Below, piece after piece: positions 10,501 through 20,270 of a stretch of DNA of 64,000 bases. A program made the position numbers and the translations under genes. Below the pieces are notes generated by a model. It did no database searches. It was not told where the DNA came from and was given only the letters and a program-made list of their open reading frames with translations. The DNA comes from Lamellibrachia satsuma (lineage: Eukaryota > Annelida > Polychaeta > Sabellida > Siboglinidae). Within the stretch, counting starts at the first letter, position 1; the number at the start of each line of letters is the position of its first letter. The DNA is taken from contig BSQZ01000040.1 of assembly GCA_033239005.1 (NCBI GenBank), positions 5,822,599-5,886,598 on the forward strand. The letters are read 5' to 3'.

Positions 10501-12779
10501 AGAGGGTGGAGTAATACGTCGAAGGAACCAATGTGGACGTTTGACGTAAATTACGTAACTCGGAACAATTGTTATTACTGTTGTTATCACCGCTATGCGT
10601 GTTGCTGCCATTGTTATGTGATATACGCCAAACGTACACCAAATGCTTCTGTGGTGTTTAACATTCATAGTTTAAACAAACTAATAGGAATGTATACATT
10701 TATCAAAATAATAATTAACTAACTACATAATTTAACTAACATTGATTGTTCTTATTATTTTTAAATGTTTTGAGTATTTGCAGGTACTCTGGGTATTGTA
10801 TATTTATCTCATACAACATTGTATGGTATTAGAGAATAACACTTGACTTGGCAGTTGTACATGATATGTGGTGCGTGAAGTTGTCATTGCCATTGGCACT
10901 GCACAACCAACACTTTACTGGGTAGTGCAAGGAGTCATGGGTTCTTGCAGGCATGCAAGCACGCAAGCATGCACGTACGCACGAACACATACACGCACCC
11001 ATAAACACGTTTACATTCTCACTACCGACAATATGTATAGCCACTATCGATCGAAAGCGAATTCCTATGAAGTTTTTTTCCCGTAATATGTGTCGTAACA
11101 TCCGTCTAGTTGCTGTGCTTCCATCTATCAGACACGCCAAAATAATTCGATTTTGGCATCTAATATAGGCCTATTAATGTCAAAGCCTTGGAAAGCGGTA
11201 AGGCCAGTCAGGCTTGGGCCTCACCATTATTTGGCCAAAGGCGTATATATGAAATATACATATTTCAGAAGGCAGATCTCAGTCAGCCAGTGAACCAGCC
11301 GTATCACGCAAGCAACGAAATGTGTCTTTCTATTGCTGCGCATAAGAATATCAAAATGAATGTGACATATTTGCTGCCAGGATTTCACACCGGCCGCCTC
11401 AGCACAAAATTTTAGACAATATATTTCCCTAATGTGTTGTTTCTGTTTTTTCTTCACATTTTGTTTCCCGAGGATAGACGTTTCTTTATTGTATTGTATT
11501 GTATCTAACTGGTTGTACTAATATTTATATCTTGCCTAATGACAGACTAAATATATTTTTTTATTAAAACAAAAGTATACATATCGGTATCTCGTATGGT
11601 ATTTACGATATCGGCCATTTTGAAAAAAAGAAAATATATACCAATATGATAACACAGGACATTGACACCAAACACGGAGTGTCGTGTCAAATTATCGGTA
11701 AGCCGTCTCGCGTATAAACAGCTAACCGATTCATTGCCCTTGGCTGCTGATAAAGTGCCCAAGGCGCAAATACAGCGGCGCATTTATTGTTCCGTTGCTC
11801 CGCTACATGATAGCAACTGTGATCAAAGAAAACAGCGAACACTGTGCAATATGATTCAATGATTGGACCGAACAACATGAACTAATTTGACTCAACAATC
11901 TACGGTCGCCAGCAACAATGCACCTAGAACGACATGCTGCTGAACCGCCGCACGAACGCAGCAGTGGCTTCTGATTCCTGTTAGCCAAGTATTGTCGTGC
12001 ACCTTTTAATAATACGCAGTTATCCATTATAAACTAGCTTCACGGCGTCTTGGTCGCTATAATAGCTGCACAAACATAACAATGGAGATGTCTGGAGTCA
12101 TGTATTGGAGCATTGGTTTCGTGACAGCCCACACTATTATAACTTTTACAAAAAGACAAGACATTCGATTACATACAGTATGATAGGAATTACAGGTTTG
12201 TCTTGTGTTCATACTCCCTAGTCAGAGTGGGCTTTATCAATACACTTTTTGTTTTGTTTTGTTTGTTGACGACATCCTGCATAATCTCTGTAATCTTAGT
12301 AATTTTTGTGTACACGTATTGAAGCTCGTCATGCATTCGGAATGCGGAAGTACTATTTCATTATTCAGTTCGACCCAGTAGACACGTAGGTATTAACGGT
12401 TGAGTTTATGAAGTTGGTTACGACATCGGTAATGGCTGGTGTTCAAGTTTGAATGTATACTTTGTCAATAAAACGATCATGTATATTTTATAATATATGC
12501 AGCTACAACATGTGTGACGTTACTGTTACTCACGTAACCTTGACGTACCGTCATAAAAACCAAACACACATACATGGTTTAATGTAGTGTTTTGCTGCGT
12601 AGTAATATTAAGAGGAAACACGTGCTTGCCTCGTCTCCGCTGAACTCGTGTTCTTCGTCCCGGCCCATCCAACCAGTGACGATGAATATGACAACGGGAA
12701 GGCGGTCGGAGAATGTGCCAATAAACTCTCGCAAACTGTAGCTCTCTTCCATCCATTTGAATACCTTCGTCTGCGGCAT
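5604..12779 (-). CDS. CABIT-SAM protein, GAREM-like adaptor (five exons)
   Basis: Joined exons on the minus strand: 12779-12630, 8873-8732 (or 8750), 7844-7644, 6944-6777 and 6420-5604. Exon phases fit throughout (0, 1, 1, 1). Exons 1-4 give a CABIT domain: LREFIGTFSDRLP, a FSGDE|VYRIAAV turn across intron 1, SKGQFKI, then a GDVVKAF helix. A basic, proline-rich linker follows, and a C-terminal SAM domain ends in HGYRPKI. CABIT plus a SAM ending in RPKI is characteristic of GAREM proteins, cytoplasmic adaptors that bind GRB2 and SHP2 in ERK signalling. The protein is about 490 residues, shorter than vertebrate GAREM1. A YIN tripeptide in DYEYINP fits a GRB2 SH2 site (pYxN). Oddities are a GC donor in intron 1 and a one-base frame break inside the SAM domain near 5717. 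Family assignment is confident; orthology and exon 2's donor are not settled. Confidence 0.75.
6777..6944 (-). CDS. CABIT-SAM gene, exon 4
   Basis: Bounded by CTTTCAG (acceptor) and GATG|GTAGGT (donor); both sides are phase 1, and 168 bases fit exactly. It encodes GKVYNPDKPWPIPVYMDMEV and then VGLVGGTKEDFLKMLADI. The donor is fixed because only GTAGGT, and not the GTAAGA four bases later, joins in frame to EIMLFPEH of exon 5. A decayed copy lies at 13.64-13.74 kb. Confidence 0.75.
7280..7324. repeat. (CAAT)n microsatellite
   Basis: About eleven tandem tetranucleotides, preceded by degenerate CAGT/CAGC-type units from about 7215. It lies in intron 3 of the CABIT-SAM gene. Confidence 0.9.
7441..7580. 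repeat. (GA)n then (GT)n microsatellite in intron 3
   Basis: A GA tract (about 7445-7505) followed by GT and GCGT units (7520-7578), ending about 65 bases from exon 3. A GA tract also lies between the corresponding decayed exons of the second copy at 13.92 kb. Confidence 0.95.
7644..7844 (-). CDS. CABIT-SAM gene, exon 3
   Basis: The acceptor is TTCTAG (a second CAG lies 4 bases downstream, in another phase) and the donor is GATG|GTGTGT. The 201 bases encode HSATMGDVVKAF, then LPFTFGPDE and KVIDVYEERYLVGHVLFDG, the middle of the CABIT domain. A decayed paralogous copy of this exon lies at about 14.1-14.2 kb. Confidence 0.75.
8732..8873 (-). CDS. CABIT-SAM gene, exon 2
   Basis: The acceptor is TTCACAG|GTTTAC (CAG at 8876-8874) and the exon opens in phase 0 with VYRIAAVKRQRR. 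It continues through SSGYYVSIP to SKGQFKI, a standard CABIT pattern. The end has two options that both give phase 1: a GC donor CACC|GCAAGC after 8732, which keeps the conserved GQFKI, or a GT donor AAAG|GTCAGT after 8750, which removes it. Domain conservation favours the first. Confidence 0.65.
9240..9905 (-). mobile_element. Degenerate LINE reverse transcriptase fragment
   Basis: On the minus strand the frame reads RMLLNRLFPLKEVVLPETQS and then TTDMNFVARQIQEKCREQIE and VGFTDLTKTVD. These are RT motifs of a widespread RTE/I-like LINE group, whose usual form is DLTKAFD. Further downstream, similarity continues across stops and frame changes (SQGYAIATAIFAVYM where a GVKQGC-type motif is expected, then LFNFKAKTKVT). 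Similarity also continues a little upstream of 9830. The YADD box is not recognisable. It is an old dead fragment inside the long intron between exons 1 and 2 of the CABIT-SAM gene. Confidence 0.75.
10440..10930 (+). repeat. Interspersed repeat, copy A (pair at 62.95-63.26 kb)
   Basis: Collinear similarity with 62975-63250: a GTAGGCG-like start, the block GATTCGTACGTTAAA, the block TTTGACGTAGATTACGTAACT, and the terminal block GACTGGGTAGTGCAAG. The family is unknown and no protein is encoded. Confidence 0.6.
10935..12600. other. Intron/intergenic stretch without recognisable features
   Basis: No gene, RNA or transposon protein is recognised apart from short low-complexity CA-rich tracts (about 10950-11010). 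If the gene model at 5.6-12.8 kb is right, this is intron 1. Confidence 0.45.
12630..12779 (-). CDS. CABIT-SAM gene, exon 1 (CABIT start)
   Basis: Fifty codons from ATG (12779) to GAG (12630). The segment SLREFIGTFSDRLPVV matches the opening helix and first strand of CABIT domains, and HEFSGDE the conserved turn. The next bases are GCAAGC, a close match to the GC-donor consensus AG|GCAAGT. This is the only donor that leaves phase 0, which exon 2 requires. Ordinary GT sites downstream (for example at GTGTTT) give the wrong phase. An upstream non-coding exon cannot be excluded. Confidence 0.7.
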
Positions 12780-12899
12780 GCCTTCTACAAGTTATCCACC
12801 TCTTACACAGCCACATGAACGATAATCATCCACGCCATGCAGACCTACACAGTCAACGAAGCTTTGCGCTGTAAAACGTCAACTGTGCCAGAAGTCTTG

Positions 12900-13620
12900 G
12901 TCGTCTAAGTTAATCGGTGGCCTAGTTGTTCACAATATCGTCATTCGTGGCGTGGTGTGGCGTGACCTCACCGTCATGCGTGGCTGGATACGGTGGCAGT
13001 GAAATATAATACAGCTATCAGCTGTGGCTGCGGTTATCTATTATACAGTGCACTGACGTCCACAAGCGCTGTACAAGTATGAATGCACGATTAAGGTGAC
13101 CGACTACTCAGAAATCAAGCTATCTGCGCATCGGTCTGCGCATCCTTGTTAGAACAACGATTAAATCACCACAACAGTTGCATTGTCGATTGAAGGTACG
13201 TCCATAATGCCAACAGTAAATAAAAGTGATTAATTTATTTGTAAAAGAATAGTAATAAGAACTGAAACCATTATACATTTAACGCAAAACATGTGGCGTC
13301 TCTCGCGGATAAGGGTGATAATTATTTTTAATTCGGGGTGTGATTTCACGATAGCAAAGCCTCAAAATCTGTCCGGCACTTCGTGATAAACAAGACAAAT
13401 ATGACAAACTCTTACTGAAATGCGATTATGCATTGTGGTCAAATATTATGGGGTTTGATAACAATTTTACTATTTTTGCTGTTGACGTAGTTGTTACTAT
13501 GTTAGATATTTAAAAAAGTGCACATGACCCCATCAACCTGTTTGCCTTTTTATAGAGATAAATAACAAATGAACAATTCTGCAAGTTTCACAGTGACAGT
13601 ACCCCTTGTCGGTAAAATAT
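12900..13620. other. No gene seen; presumptive upstream region of the CABIT-SAM gene
   Basis: No coding similarity is seen. This interval separates the first exon (12779) from the decayed exons of the second copy. Confidence 0.4.
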
Positions 13621-13634
13621 TGAATATTGTTGAA

Positions 13635-13737
13635 ATTCAGACAGTCCTCCTTCGAGCCGCCGATCAGGCCGACGGCGCAACGTCTAGGTCCATGTAGACC
13701 GGGATGGGACGAAGCAAGTCGGGAGAAGTCACCTTCC
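13635..13737 (-). pseudogene. Decayed copy of CABIT-SAM exon 4
   Basis: Minus strand: the acceptor TCTTTCAG is preserved, followed by GKVTSPD, RPIPVYMDLDVAP, then after a small deletion and frame shift VGLIGGSKEDCLNF. The corresponding stretch of the intact gene reads GKVYNPDKPWPIPVYMDMEV and VGLVGGTKEDFLKM. Similarity stops after the KED block and no donor is found. This is a paralogous, non-functional exon. Confidence 0.8.
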
Positions 13738-13922
13738 CTGAAAGACCAAACATTTTGGAAACCGGAAGAAACGACTGCAGGGAACAGAGAAAGAGAAGCA
13801 GGAGTGTTAGAAGGCAGCCTCATTGCTTGCAGGGACGAAAAACAGGACTACGGGATATTATGCTATTGCAATATTGTAACATTTAAAATGGAGGAGGAAT
13901 CTGAGAAAGAAAACGAAGCGAA

Positions 13923-13925
13923 ACG

Positions 13926-13995
<70 letters not shown>

Positions 13996-14034
13996 TAGAT
14001 AGATAGATAGATATATAGATAGATAGATAGATAG
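13923..14034. repeat. (GA)n and (GATA)n microsatellite
   Basis: A GA tract with one AAAG interruption (about 13928-13990), then GATA units (13990-14032). It lies between the decayed exon-4-like and exon-3-like segments, the same place as the GA tract of the intact gene. Confidence 0.95.
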
Positions 14035-14117
14035 CTTGTATTTGTAAAGACACGTGTCAGTGTTGTTTTACTTATAAAATATCAAACCAATAGGGCTCAC
14101 TTGAATTACGCAAACCT

Positions 14118-14206
14118 TCAAAGAGAGGTCCCACCAGGTAGCGCTCCTCATATACATCAATTACTTGAAGTTGATATCAGCGCGTTTGTCCGCCCGAACG
14201 TGAACA
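14118..14206 (-). pseudogene. Decayed copy of CABIT-SAM exon 3
   Basis: On the minus strand, nucleotides matching the LPFTFGPDE to KVIDVYEERYLVG stretch of exon 3 are present, but with frame shifts (for example GGCGGACAAACG where the intact gene has GGACCGGACGAAGG). The block GTGGGACCTCT at the end corresponds to VGHVLF. With the exon-4-like segment it forms a relic of a tandem second copy. Confidence 0.7.
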
Positions 14207-14229
14207 AGAGTTAATTTGTTTGTTGCTGC

Positions 14230-14870
14230 TTAGGTGATGAGTGCCTGCCTGACTTTTCCAATCCCGCTTTCGGCGTCTTGAGTTGTTTCCCCTCTGTCTT
14301 TTACAACACTGCCCAAATGTACAATTGTGTTGTCCTCCTCTACATCTTTTCAATTGATCTGTACTTTACATTGTTGCGTATTGTTCCCTTTCAGGAGTTT
14401 TGTCTTCTGTGTATTTATTCTCAGGCTTGTCTTCTCTGCTTTCTGTGTCGAACAGCTGGTCTTATTCTGCATCTGTTTGTGTAGATGTGATTGTAGGCAG
14501 TTGTCGTCTGCAAAGTCTAGGTCATCCAATTTCTTAGTGAATGTCCAGTGGATGCCATTTTGGCCCTGCTTAGCAGTTTATCTCGTAATGCAGTCAATCA
14601 ACATGATACCAATTAATAGTAATGTCTTATGCGTCTTTACTTCAAATGGCTCAGACAGAGTTTTCGTAAATCCGCTGGATTAGTATTAAACACTTTGCTG
14701 GTATTCCATAATGATCATAAGCATCCAGATAACGTCGCTGTCTAAAAATCAAAAGCTTTCTCGAAATCTATGAAATGAGCATAGAGAGGTGACTTCCACT
14801 CAATTGATTGTTCTGTTATTATGATCAGTGTGCTGGTTGTTATCTCTTATTTCCCTAACAAATGAGAGTA
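14230..14870 (-). mobile_element. LINE reverse transcriptase fragment, minus strand
   Basis: Minus-strand reading gives, across several frames, SIEWKSPLYAHFIDFEKAFD, then GQNGIHWTFTKKLDDLDFAD with a damaged catalytic box (FADD), then KTSLRINTQKTKLLKGN and VHLGSVVKDRGETTQDAES. The order and spacing are those of a LINE RT of the same lineage as the plus-strand fragments at 16.7 kb and 40.1-43.1 kb. Stops and frame shifts show it is dead. Confidence 0.75.
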
Positions 14871-14994
14871 CATAATTCACTTTCCTTCATACATGGTTTG
14901 CCATATATTAACCTTTGTTTTAGTCGCAAGTTACTTCCATGCCCTTGTTCTACGCCAACATTTAAATTAGCTATAATACTTCTTCTGGCAGCAG

Positions 14995-15100
14995 GTTTTC
15001 AGCGACACTACCCACTTCATGTGGTGCTCCTCAAGGTTCTGTTCTTGGACCATTACTTTTCTCTTTACACTACTCCACTCAGCTTAGTTATTCAAACTCA
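14995..15100 (+). mobile_element. Short LINE RT fragment
   Basis: The plus-strand frame reads PTSCGAPQGSVLGPLLFSL, the RT motif G-x-PQGSVLGPLLF typical of CR1/Jockey-like LINEs. Only about 100 bases are recognisable. Confidence 0.65.
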
Positions 15101-15719
15101 AAACTTGGATTACCACGCATATAATAGGGTAAAGTCCCCTATAGTGGATCCCCTAAGGAAAATATATTATAACTTAGTAATAAAGAGAGCTTTCTAAATA
15201 CCCTTCTTATTAGTTATTCAATATGTCTGAGGCTACATATCTGCGTTTTAAAATATATATAGCTACATAGAAAAACTTATAAGTACATATAAAAATTAGA
15301 AAAACAAAAAATTCAATTGGTCTCATTTAGGACACGATGGTTCTATTTTGGACCACTGCTATTCTTATATTGGACCACTACAAATTCAAATAAAAAACAA
15401 ATTGTTTAAAAATGTTAATTATATGCATTTTATTTACTCTTTTATATATTAGTATGTGGATCCTAGTATCAAACTGTATGAAGCGACTGTTAATTGTATA
15501 AAACTGCCCAAGACATTTTTTTGCAAATAAAAATGAGCCGATTTTTTTTTAAGATCAACCAAAACAGCCATTGTTAATACAGAAAACGACTTAGAACTTC
15601 TAACAAAGTAGAACATTGTCACGATCATAGCCTAGGTACTACATATGTCATAATTGTAGTTGTTCAAATTTGCTTTATAGTAGTTCAAATTTTGCTTCAA
15701 ATTTGCCGTGTGGACCAAG
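15101..15719. other. Very AT-rich stretch, no gene seen
   Basis: No coding similarity or structured RNA is recognised. Confidence 0.45.
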
Positions 15720-16350
15720 TTTTTTTAGGTGACGCAGCCAACCACAGGTTCGTTTGAGCAGTTTGCACAAAGAAAACACAGCCAGCTTGGGTCAGAAGAC
15801 TTCTTGCTGTTTTCTTTTTCTTTTCTTTATCTCCTTCATGCTTTCTTTACGCGCGACTGATTTCGTCTGCTTCAGTTTCCGTGCTTTGAATGTTTACCTG
15901 TTTTTTAGCGGCGTCTGTTAACTTCTGTTTGTAAGGACAGGCAGTGATCTCGACGGAGATAACATTTGACCGCTTTCTACTGTTTTTTCTTTGTGGCACC
16001 GGAGATATTATTTCCAAAGACACCGTTTATCACATTGGAGAGTCTGGTTCAATTCCACGACTTTATTCTTGGCTGACTAGAAGATAATGTCCCACATCAT
16101 CGCCGACATGCACTGTTCCTTTGGAGGAGTTGTACTGCTCTCCGTAGGGTTTGGTAAAAATTGTCTTTGTTGTAAACAACAACAGTCTTTTCTATACAGT
16201 GTGCAGTAGCTGCCACTTCTATTTCACCGGGCATTGCTGTGGCCATTGTCATGTGTACAAGTCTATCTTCGATGTTTCGATGAGAGGGGCATGCATGGGC
16301 TGGTTAGCGTTGATTATGCTTGCATTGTGGTTGCATGCTGGTCTATGTTC

Positions 16351-16680
16351 TCAACAATTGACTCGATTGTTTGCGCGCCCAACTTGTCGTTCCGTGTTCT
16401 CTCGAGTCGGAGATGGTTTTACATGGCTGATGACGTGCTGCAAGTGCTTGCGAAACACTTCACTGTTCATGCATCCTGATTCGGAGACACTGCAAACTGT
16501 ACCAATTGGTGCGCCATCTTGCAACCCTGGTTTCATCCGTTTTCGCCTGAAGATTAACATCGGTGGTACATAAATACCTGCAGCACTGGTAGTAATCACA
16601 CACGTTGTGTTCAATCCTCTTCCAGTACTTGTTAGAGTCCCCGTTCGTCGTTTGCCATTCTCACAAACCACGTTTGACGG
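16351..16680 (-). mobile_element. pogo/Tigger-like DDE transposase fragment
   Basis: Minus strand: NTTCVITTSAAGIYVPPMLI, then FRRKRMKPGLQDGAPIGTV and SESGCMNSEVFRKHLQHVIS, then HVKPS. This is the central part of the DDE superfamily endonuclease of pogo-type transposons (usual pattern: S.AG.Y.PP..IF.RKRM...L..GAP.GT....SGWM....F..WL.HF..H.KP). The catalytic D-N-H segment expected next is not readable in frame. Weak similarity may continue to about 15.72 kb with stops. The first residues are truncated exactly where a plus-strand RT fragment begins. Confidence 0.75.
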
Positions 16681-16683
16681 TTT

Positions 16684-16872
16684 TTGCAGCGGGGGGTGAG
16701 ACAGGGATGCTTACTGTCACCATTCCTCTTCGTTCTAGTCACAGACTGGGTCACGAAAACAGCAACCAAGGAGAAACGAAATGGAATCCAGTGGACGATG
16801 CTGATCCAACTTGATGACCTAGACTTTGCGGAAGACCTTGCACTCCTGTCTCACAGCCATAGGCAATTCATT
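16684..16872 (+). mobile_element. LINE RT fragment (palm region)
   Basis: The plus-strand frame begins RGVRQGCLLSPFLFVLVTDW and continues NGIQWTMLIQLDDLDFAEDL, then ALLSHSHRQ. The catalytic FADD box is changed to FAED. It starts abruptly next to the pogo relic and ends at about 16.87 kb. It is a small dead fragment of the lineage also present at 14.2 kb (minus) and 41-43 kb (plus). Confidence 0.8.
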
Positions 16873-17406
16873 TTGTCCCGTTATTCCTTTATTTTTGTTA
16901 AATCGCGTTGACAGTCCATTTCTCTCTGCAAATTGGAACGCGAGCCGCTGAAGGTCAACCTTTGTTATTGGAAACATAGATTGTTGCAGATCTAAAACGT
17001 GTTCACGATCCCATTCTCCAATTCAGCAGTTAAAGCAGAGTGTGTTCCAAAATTAACTGGTTTTTATTTGTCACTTTGTTTCTACATTTGTAGCGGCGGA
17101 GGAGAGTAGTATTTGGTACACCTTACCACCGTGCTGCAGATTGTAAGCCCATATCATAATTTCTGCTGCTTGTAAGCGCCCGTTCTAAATCTGATTTTCC
17201 CATTTCCCGTAGATTGGTGGCTTCCTGAAATGAAAAGTCATAAAACTTATTGCGCGTTATAAACCAGCCAGCCAAAGTATCTGCTTTGTAGTCTCAATCA
17301 CGTTTTTCGCTGCAAACAACTTAACTGCGGACTACAGGTCAAGGAGTGCAAGAACATTATATGTATTACTAAAATATATAGTGTGCCTTTATAAAATACA
17401 GAAATG

Positions 17407-17481
17407 GACGGGATACGAACCCACACAGGCAGACCTCAACACATTAGCTGTTCATCGCCTTAACCATTCGGCTGCATCGTC
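17407..17481 (-). tRNA. tRNA-Ser(GCU)-like pseudogene or tRNA-derived SINE head
   Basis: The minus strand shows a serine-tRNA-like D arm (GCAGCCGAATGGTTAAGGC), a GCT anticodon inside CAGCTAA, a long variable arm and a T-loop region GGGTTCGTATCCC. Several acceptor-stem and anticodon-stem pairs are lost. It is therefore probably not a functional tRNA but a pseudogene or the head of a tRNA-derived short element. Confidence 0.55.
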
Positions 17482-17949
17482 TGGCTGCGTGGCGAAGTGT
17501 TATAAAATATTATATATTTAGACTGATGCCCACGTCCACCGTGCGGCGATACTTGTTAGCGTATTCGATGTTTTTAAAAAAAATACTTTTTTGACTCTAA
17601 GCAACTTCCAATGATGAAAATTGGAATAAGGCATGAGGAAAAGTTCCCATTCCTAAATTGGACTCCATAGGCCAGTATAGGTAGTGACAGCGGGCGCAAT
17701 ATAGGCAATACAGCGTACACTTAGAAAAAGTGCGAGCTGTGCCAAGGGTTTTGATCCAATATGCGAGAATACTTCTTTACACCTAATCAGTTGTCGATTA
17801 AAACTGTTCAAAGTAACCCATGTGGTTACATAAACATAATGTACAACAACACATAATAAAATCAAAGCCATTCAAAACAGAAAAAAAATGAAATATCTCT
17901 TAAGCATATTTGGTTGGTTATGTCATCCATTTAATGTGGTGACATGATG

Positions 17950-19165
17950 ATTTCTTTCCAGTGGTTTCGATTCTTCATTGAGGCTATTAGATTTATCCCG
18001 GTGAGGTTCGTGTCTTTCTCTAGTATATTTTGTAGAGTAGTTGTAGGTCGGGCTTCCAGAGCAGGACTTTGTTGGCTGCTTCGTCATGACGCATCACATG
18101 AGTTGCCAGACGAAGACGCCGTTGTCTCGCGACGGTGGTGGTCCGTGGGAGGGAGCAGTCCTTTGTTGGTCATGTGGTGGCGCCATGACACATTTTGAGT
18201 CTTGTGTAGGTGTCATCCAGTGCATTTTCTACTGATTGTGTTAGAGACCACGAATCGCATCCATATATCAGGATCGGTTCAACTGTCGTCCTGAAAATCT
18301 TCAGTTTGGTGAGTCTGCAGATGGGCGCTCTCCAAACTTTGTCACGGGCGTGAACTGCTGCCCATGCCTGGGCTCTTCTGCACTAGGTGTCATGCTGTGA
18401 GTTTGTGGATCCGAGATATATAAAATCCTCTACTTTCTCAATTTGACTCCCATCTGATGAGTGACCGCTATAATTAGCAGACCGGTTGACATGCATGTAC
18501 TTTGTTTTGCTTAGGTTGAGAAATCGTCCAGTAGATTTGGAAGCACTTTCGTCTTTATGAAGTCAAAATTCTGTTCTTGTACCGTGTCAGCGAACAAAGC
18601 GATGTCATCGGCAAAATCCAGGTCAGAGATATGTGAGGCTGGATGTCTGGTGCTTCTGCGTCTGGTTAGGGTTAGTCCTTCTCTGTCATCAATCGCAGTT
18701 CTTAACGCGTAGTCCAAGACTATAATGAACAGGTATGGGGCAAGAGGGTCTCCTTGGAGAACACATGTGTTAATGTTGCAATTTGTAGTTTCCCCTTCAG
18801 TACAACTGCAGATGTGTTTACATACATTATCTGTATGACTTTTAGATCTTCTCTGGGAAGCCATATGCATGGAGAATCTGGAACAATGTGTTTCTATCTA
18901 CAGAGTCTTTCTGGTGGTTTCTCATTTCTTCGACGATGCGTCTAAGAGCAAGAATCTACGAAGATGTAGATCGTAGAGGTCTAAATCCGTTCTGGTTTGG
19001 CGTAATATCTTTTCTAGATCAGGGCGAATTATGTTAAGCAGGAGTCGATTGTAGACCTTTACAGCAGTCTGTGTTTGACTTATTCCACGATAGTTTTCAG
19101 GAAGTGTCAGGTCTCCTTTCTTAGGTATTGGTACGATACCCGATATTCCCCATTCCTAACTGGTT
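17950..19165 (-). mobile_element. RTE-like LINE relic (RT and 3' part)
   Basis: Minus-strand order from 19165: WGISGIVPIPKKGDLTLPEN, TAVKVYNRLLLN (fingers), a deletion, then NINTCVLQGDPLAPYLFIIV with SDLDFADDIALFADTVQEQN (palm with FADD), followed by residues typical of the thumb (KTKYMHVNRS, DFIYLGS) and a C-terminal TTVEPILIYGCDSW-like stretch. Numerous stops and frame changes are present. It is an old copy without an endonuclease part. Confidence 0.8.
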
Positions 19166-19282
19166 GATTGAGCTAACGTTTCCCAAGACTCAATGTACAT
19201 AAATACCGAGGTGTGATACAACAATGCCGCCTAGCTGGAATTGACATGATTAATATGTTCTTTACCTTTAATTTTGTTTCAG

Positions 19283-20270
19283 AAAAAATAAAGGAGCATG
19301 GATGACGCAGTTCTTGATCTCTACCTGCCTATCCTAGGCGACCGAGTTATGACGCGACAGTTTATAAAAGACCTGACAGGGGAAACGATCAGTAGTCGTG
19401 CCAGAAAGGATTACTTATTTGCTGTATTGAAGCCCACAATGCAAGTGGCATCAGGTGAAGTTTACTAAACTGAAGGCAACGCCTTGACGAAAGTACGGCA
19501 CACTGCGAGGAGCAATGCTACCAAGAATACCCGTAGAATTGAGCTAGGATGGATGTCGAACAGAAAGGTCCTGCATACGTCGAGTGGCGGCGAAACACAG
19601 AAGATTGTCGTACCGAACTAAAGACGCTGACAACAAGTACATGCCAGAAGGAAAACCCTGATTTTCCTGGAGGGAAGATTAACAAAAGGAAGATTGGATG
19701 AGTTTGACTGCCTAGCGTTCGACTATAAAGAAAGATACAATGCCTGATGGCGTAACCATGGGGATATATTCGAGATGACAAAACTGGGAGGTTATGTTCG
19801 CTTTTACATATCCTCTGTCAAGAAGGAGACAACAGCAGAGGACAGCAACAGTTTGCCAGACATAATGGGGGTACCTTCCCGCGAAAGAACACCTCAACAC
19901 GGAATGTGACCTCATTACAAAATTCAGCAATTGAACCAGCAGGCACCCAACTACCATGTGTTACATTTACGTCTGAATGTGCTGAAGACAACCCATGTGG
20001 AAGTTCTTCATAAGACGACATTACACTTTACCAAATCGACGAAGATGTTTCGTTCACATCAGTGGTCGACAATGAGATGCTGTTTCACCAAGCGTTGATT
20101 AATGGTCCAGATTTTTTTTTATTTGCATTGCCGTTACAACCGTCCCACTAGATGCAACTGATACGTAGGAAGAGGAGATGGAAACACCACGCCCTTCCAC
20201 CTCCAGTGCGGGACTACACACTTCACCTCGTACACCACCCACGGATAACGACACATATATAAATATACTC
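19283..20270 (+). pseudogene. Relic of an unassigned multi-domain gene
   Basis: A plausible exon starts after TTTCAG with MDDAVLDLYLPILGDRV and ARKDYLFAVLKP. Further on, in shifting frames, come NTRRIELGWM, SSGGETQKIVVP, GRLDEFDCLAFDYKE and EMTKLGGYVRFYISSVKKE. This order (IELGWM, GGGT-like patch, GR.D.F.....DYKE, TKL..YVRFYI) resembles an N-terminal module that I associate with expanded, poorly characterised families in aquatic animals, some carrying HECT ubiquitin-ligase ends. That link is from memory and weak. Frame shifts and stops near 19620 and 19745 indicate a pseudogene, unless introns explain them. No downstream catalytic domain is found before the microsatellite at 20.9 kb. Confidence 0.4.

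Noticed and set aside
10312..10722. Overlapping 118-codon ORFs on both strands
   Set aside because: They lie in a dispersed non-coding repeat also present at 63.0 kb and show no domain or conserved frame.
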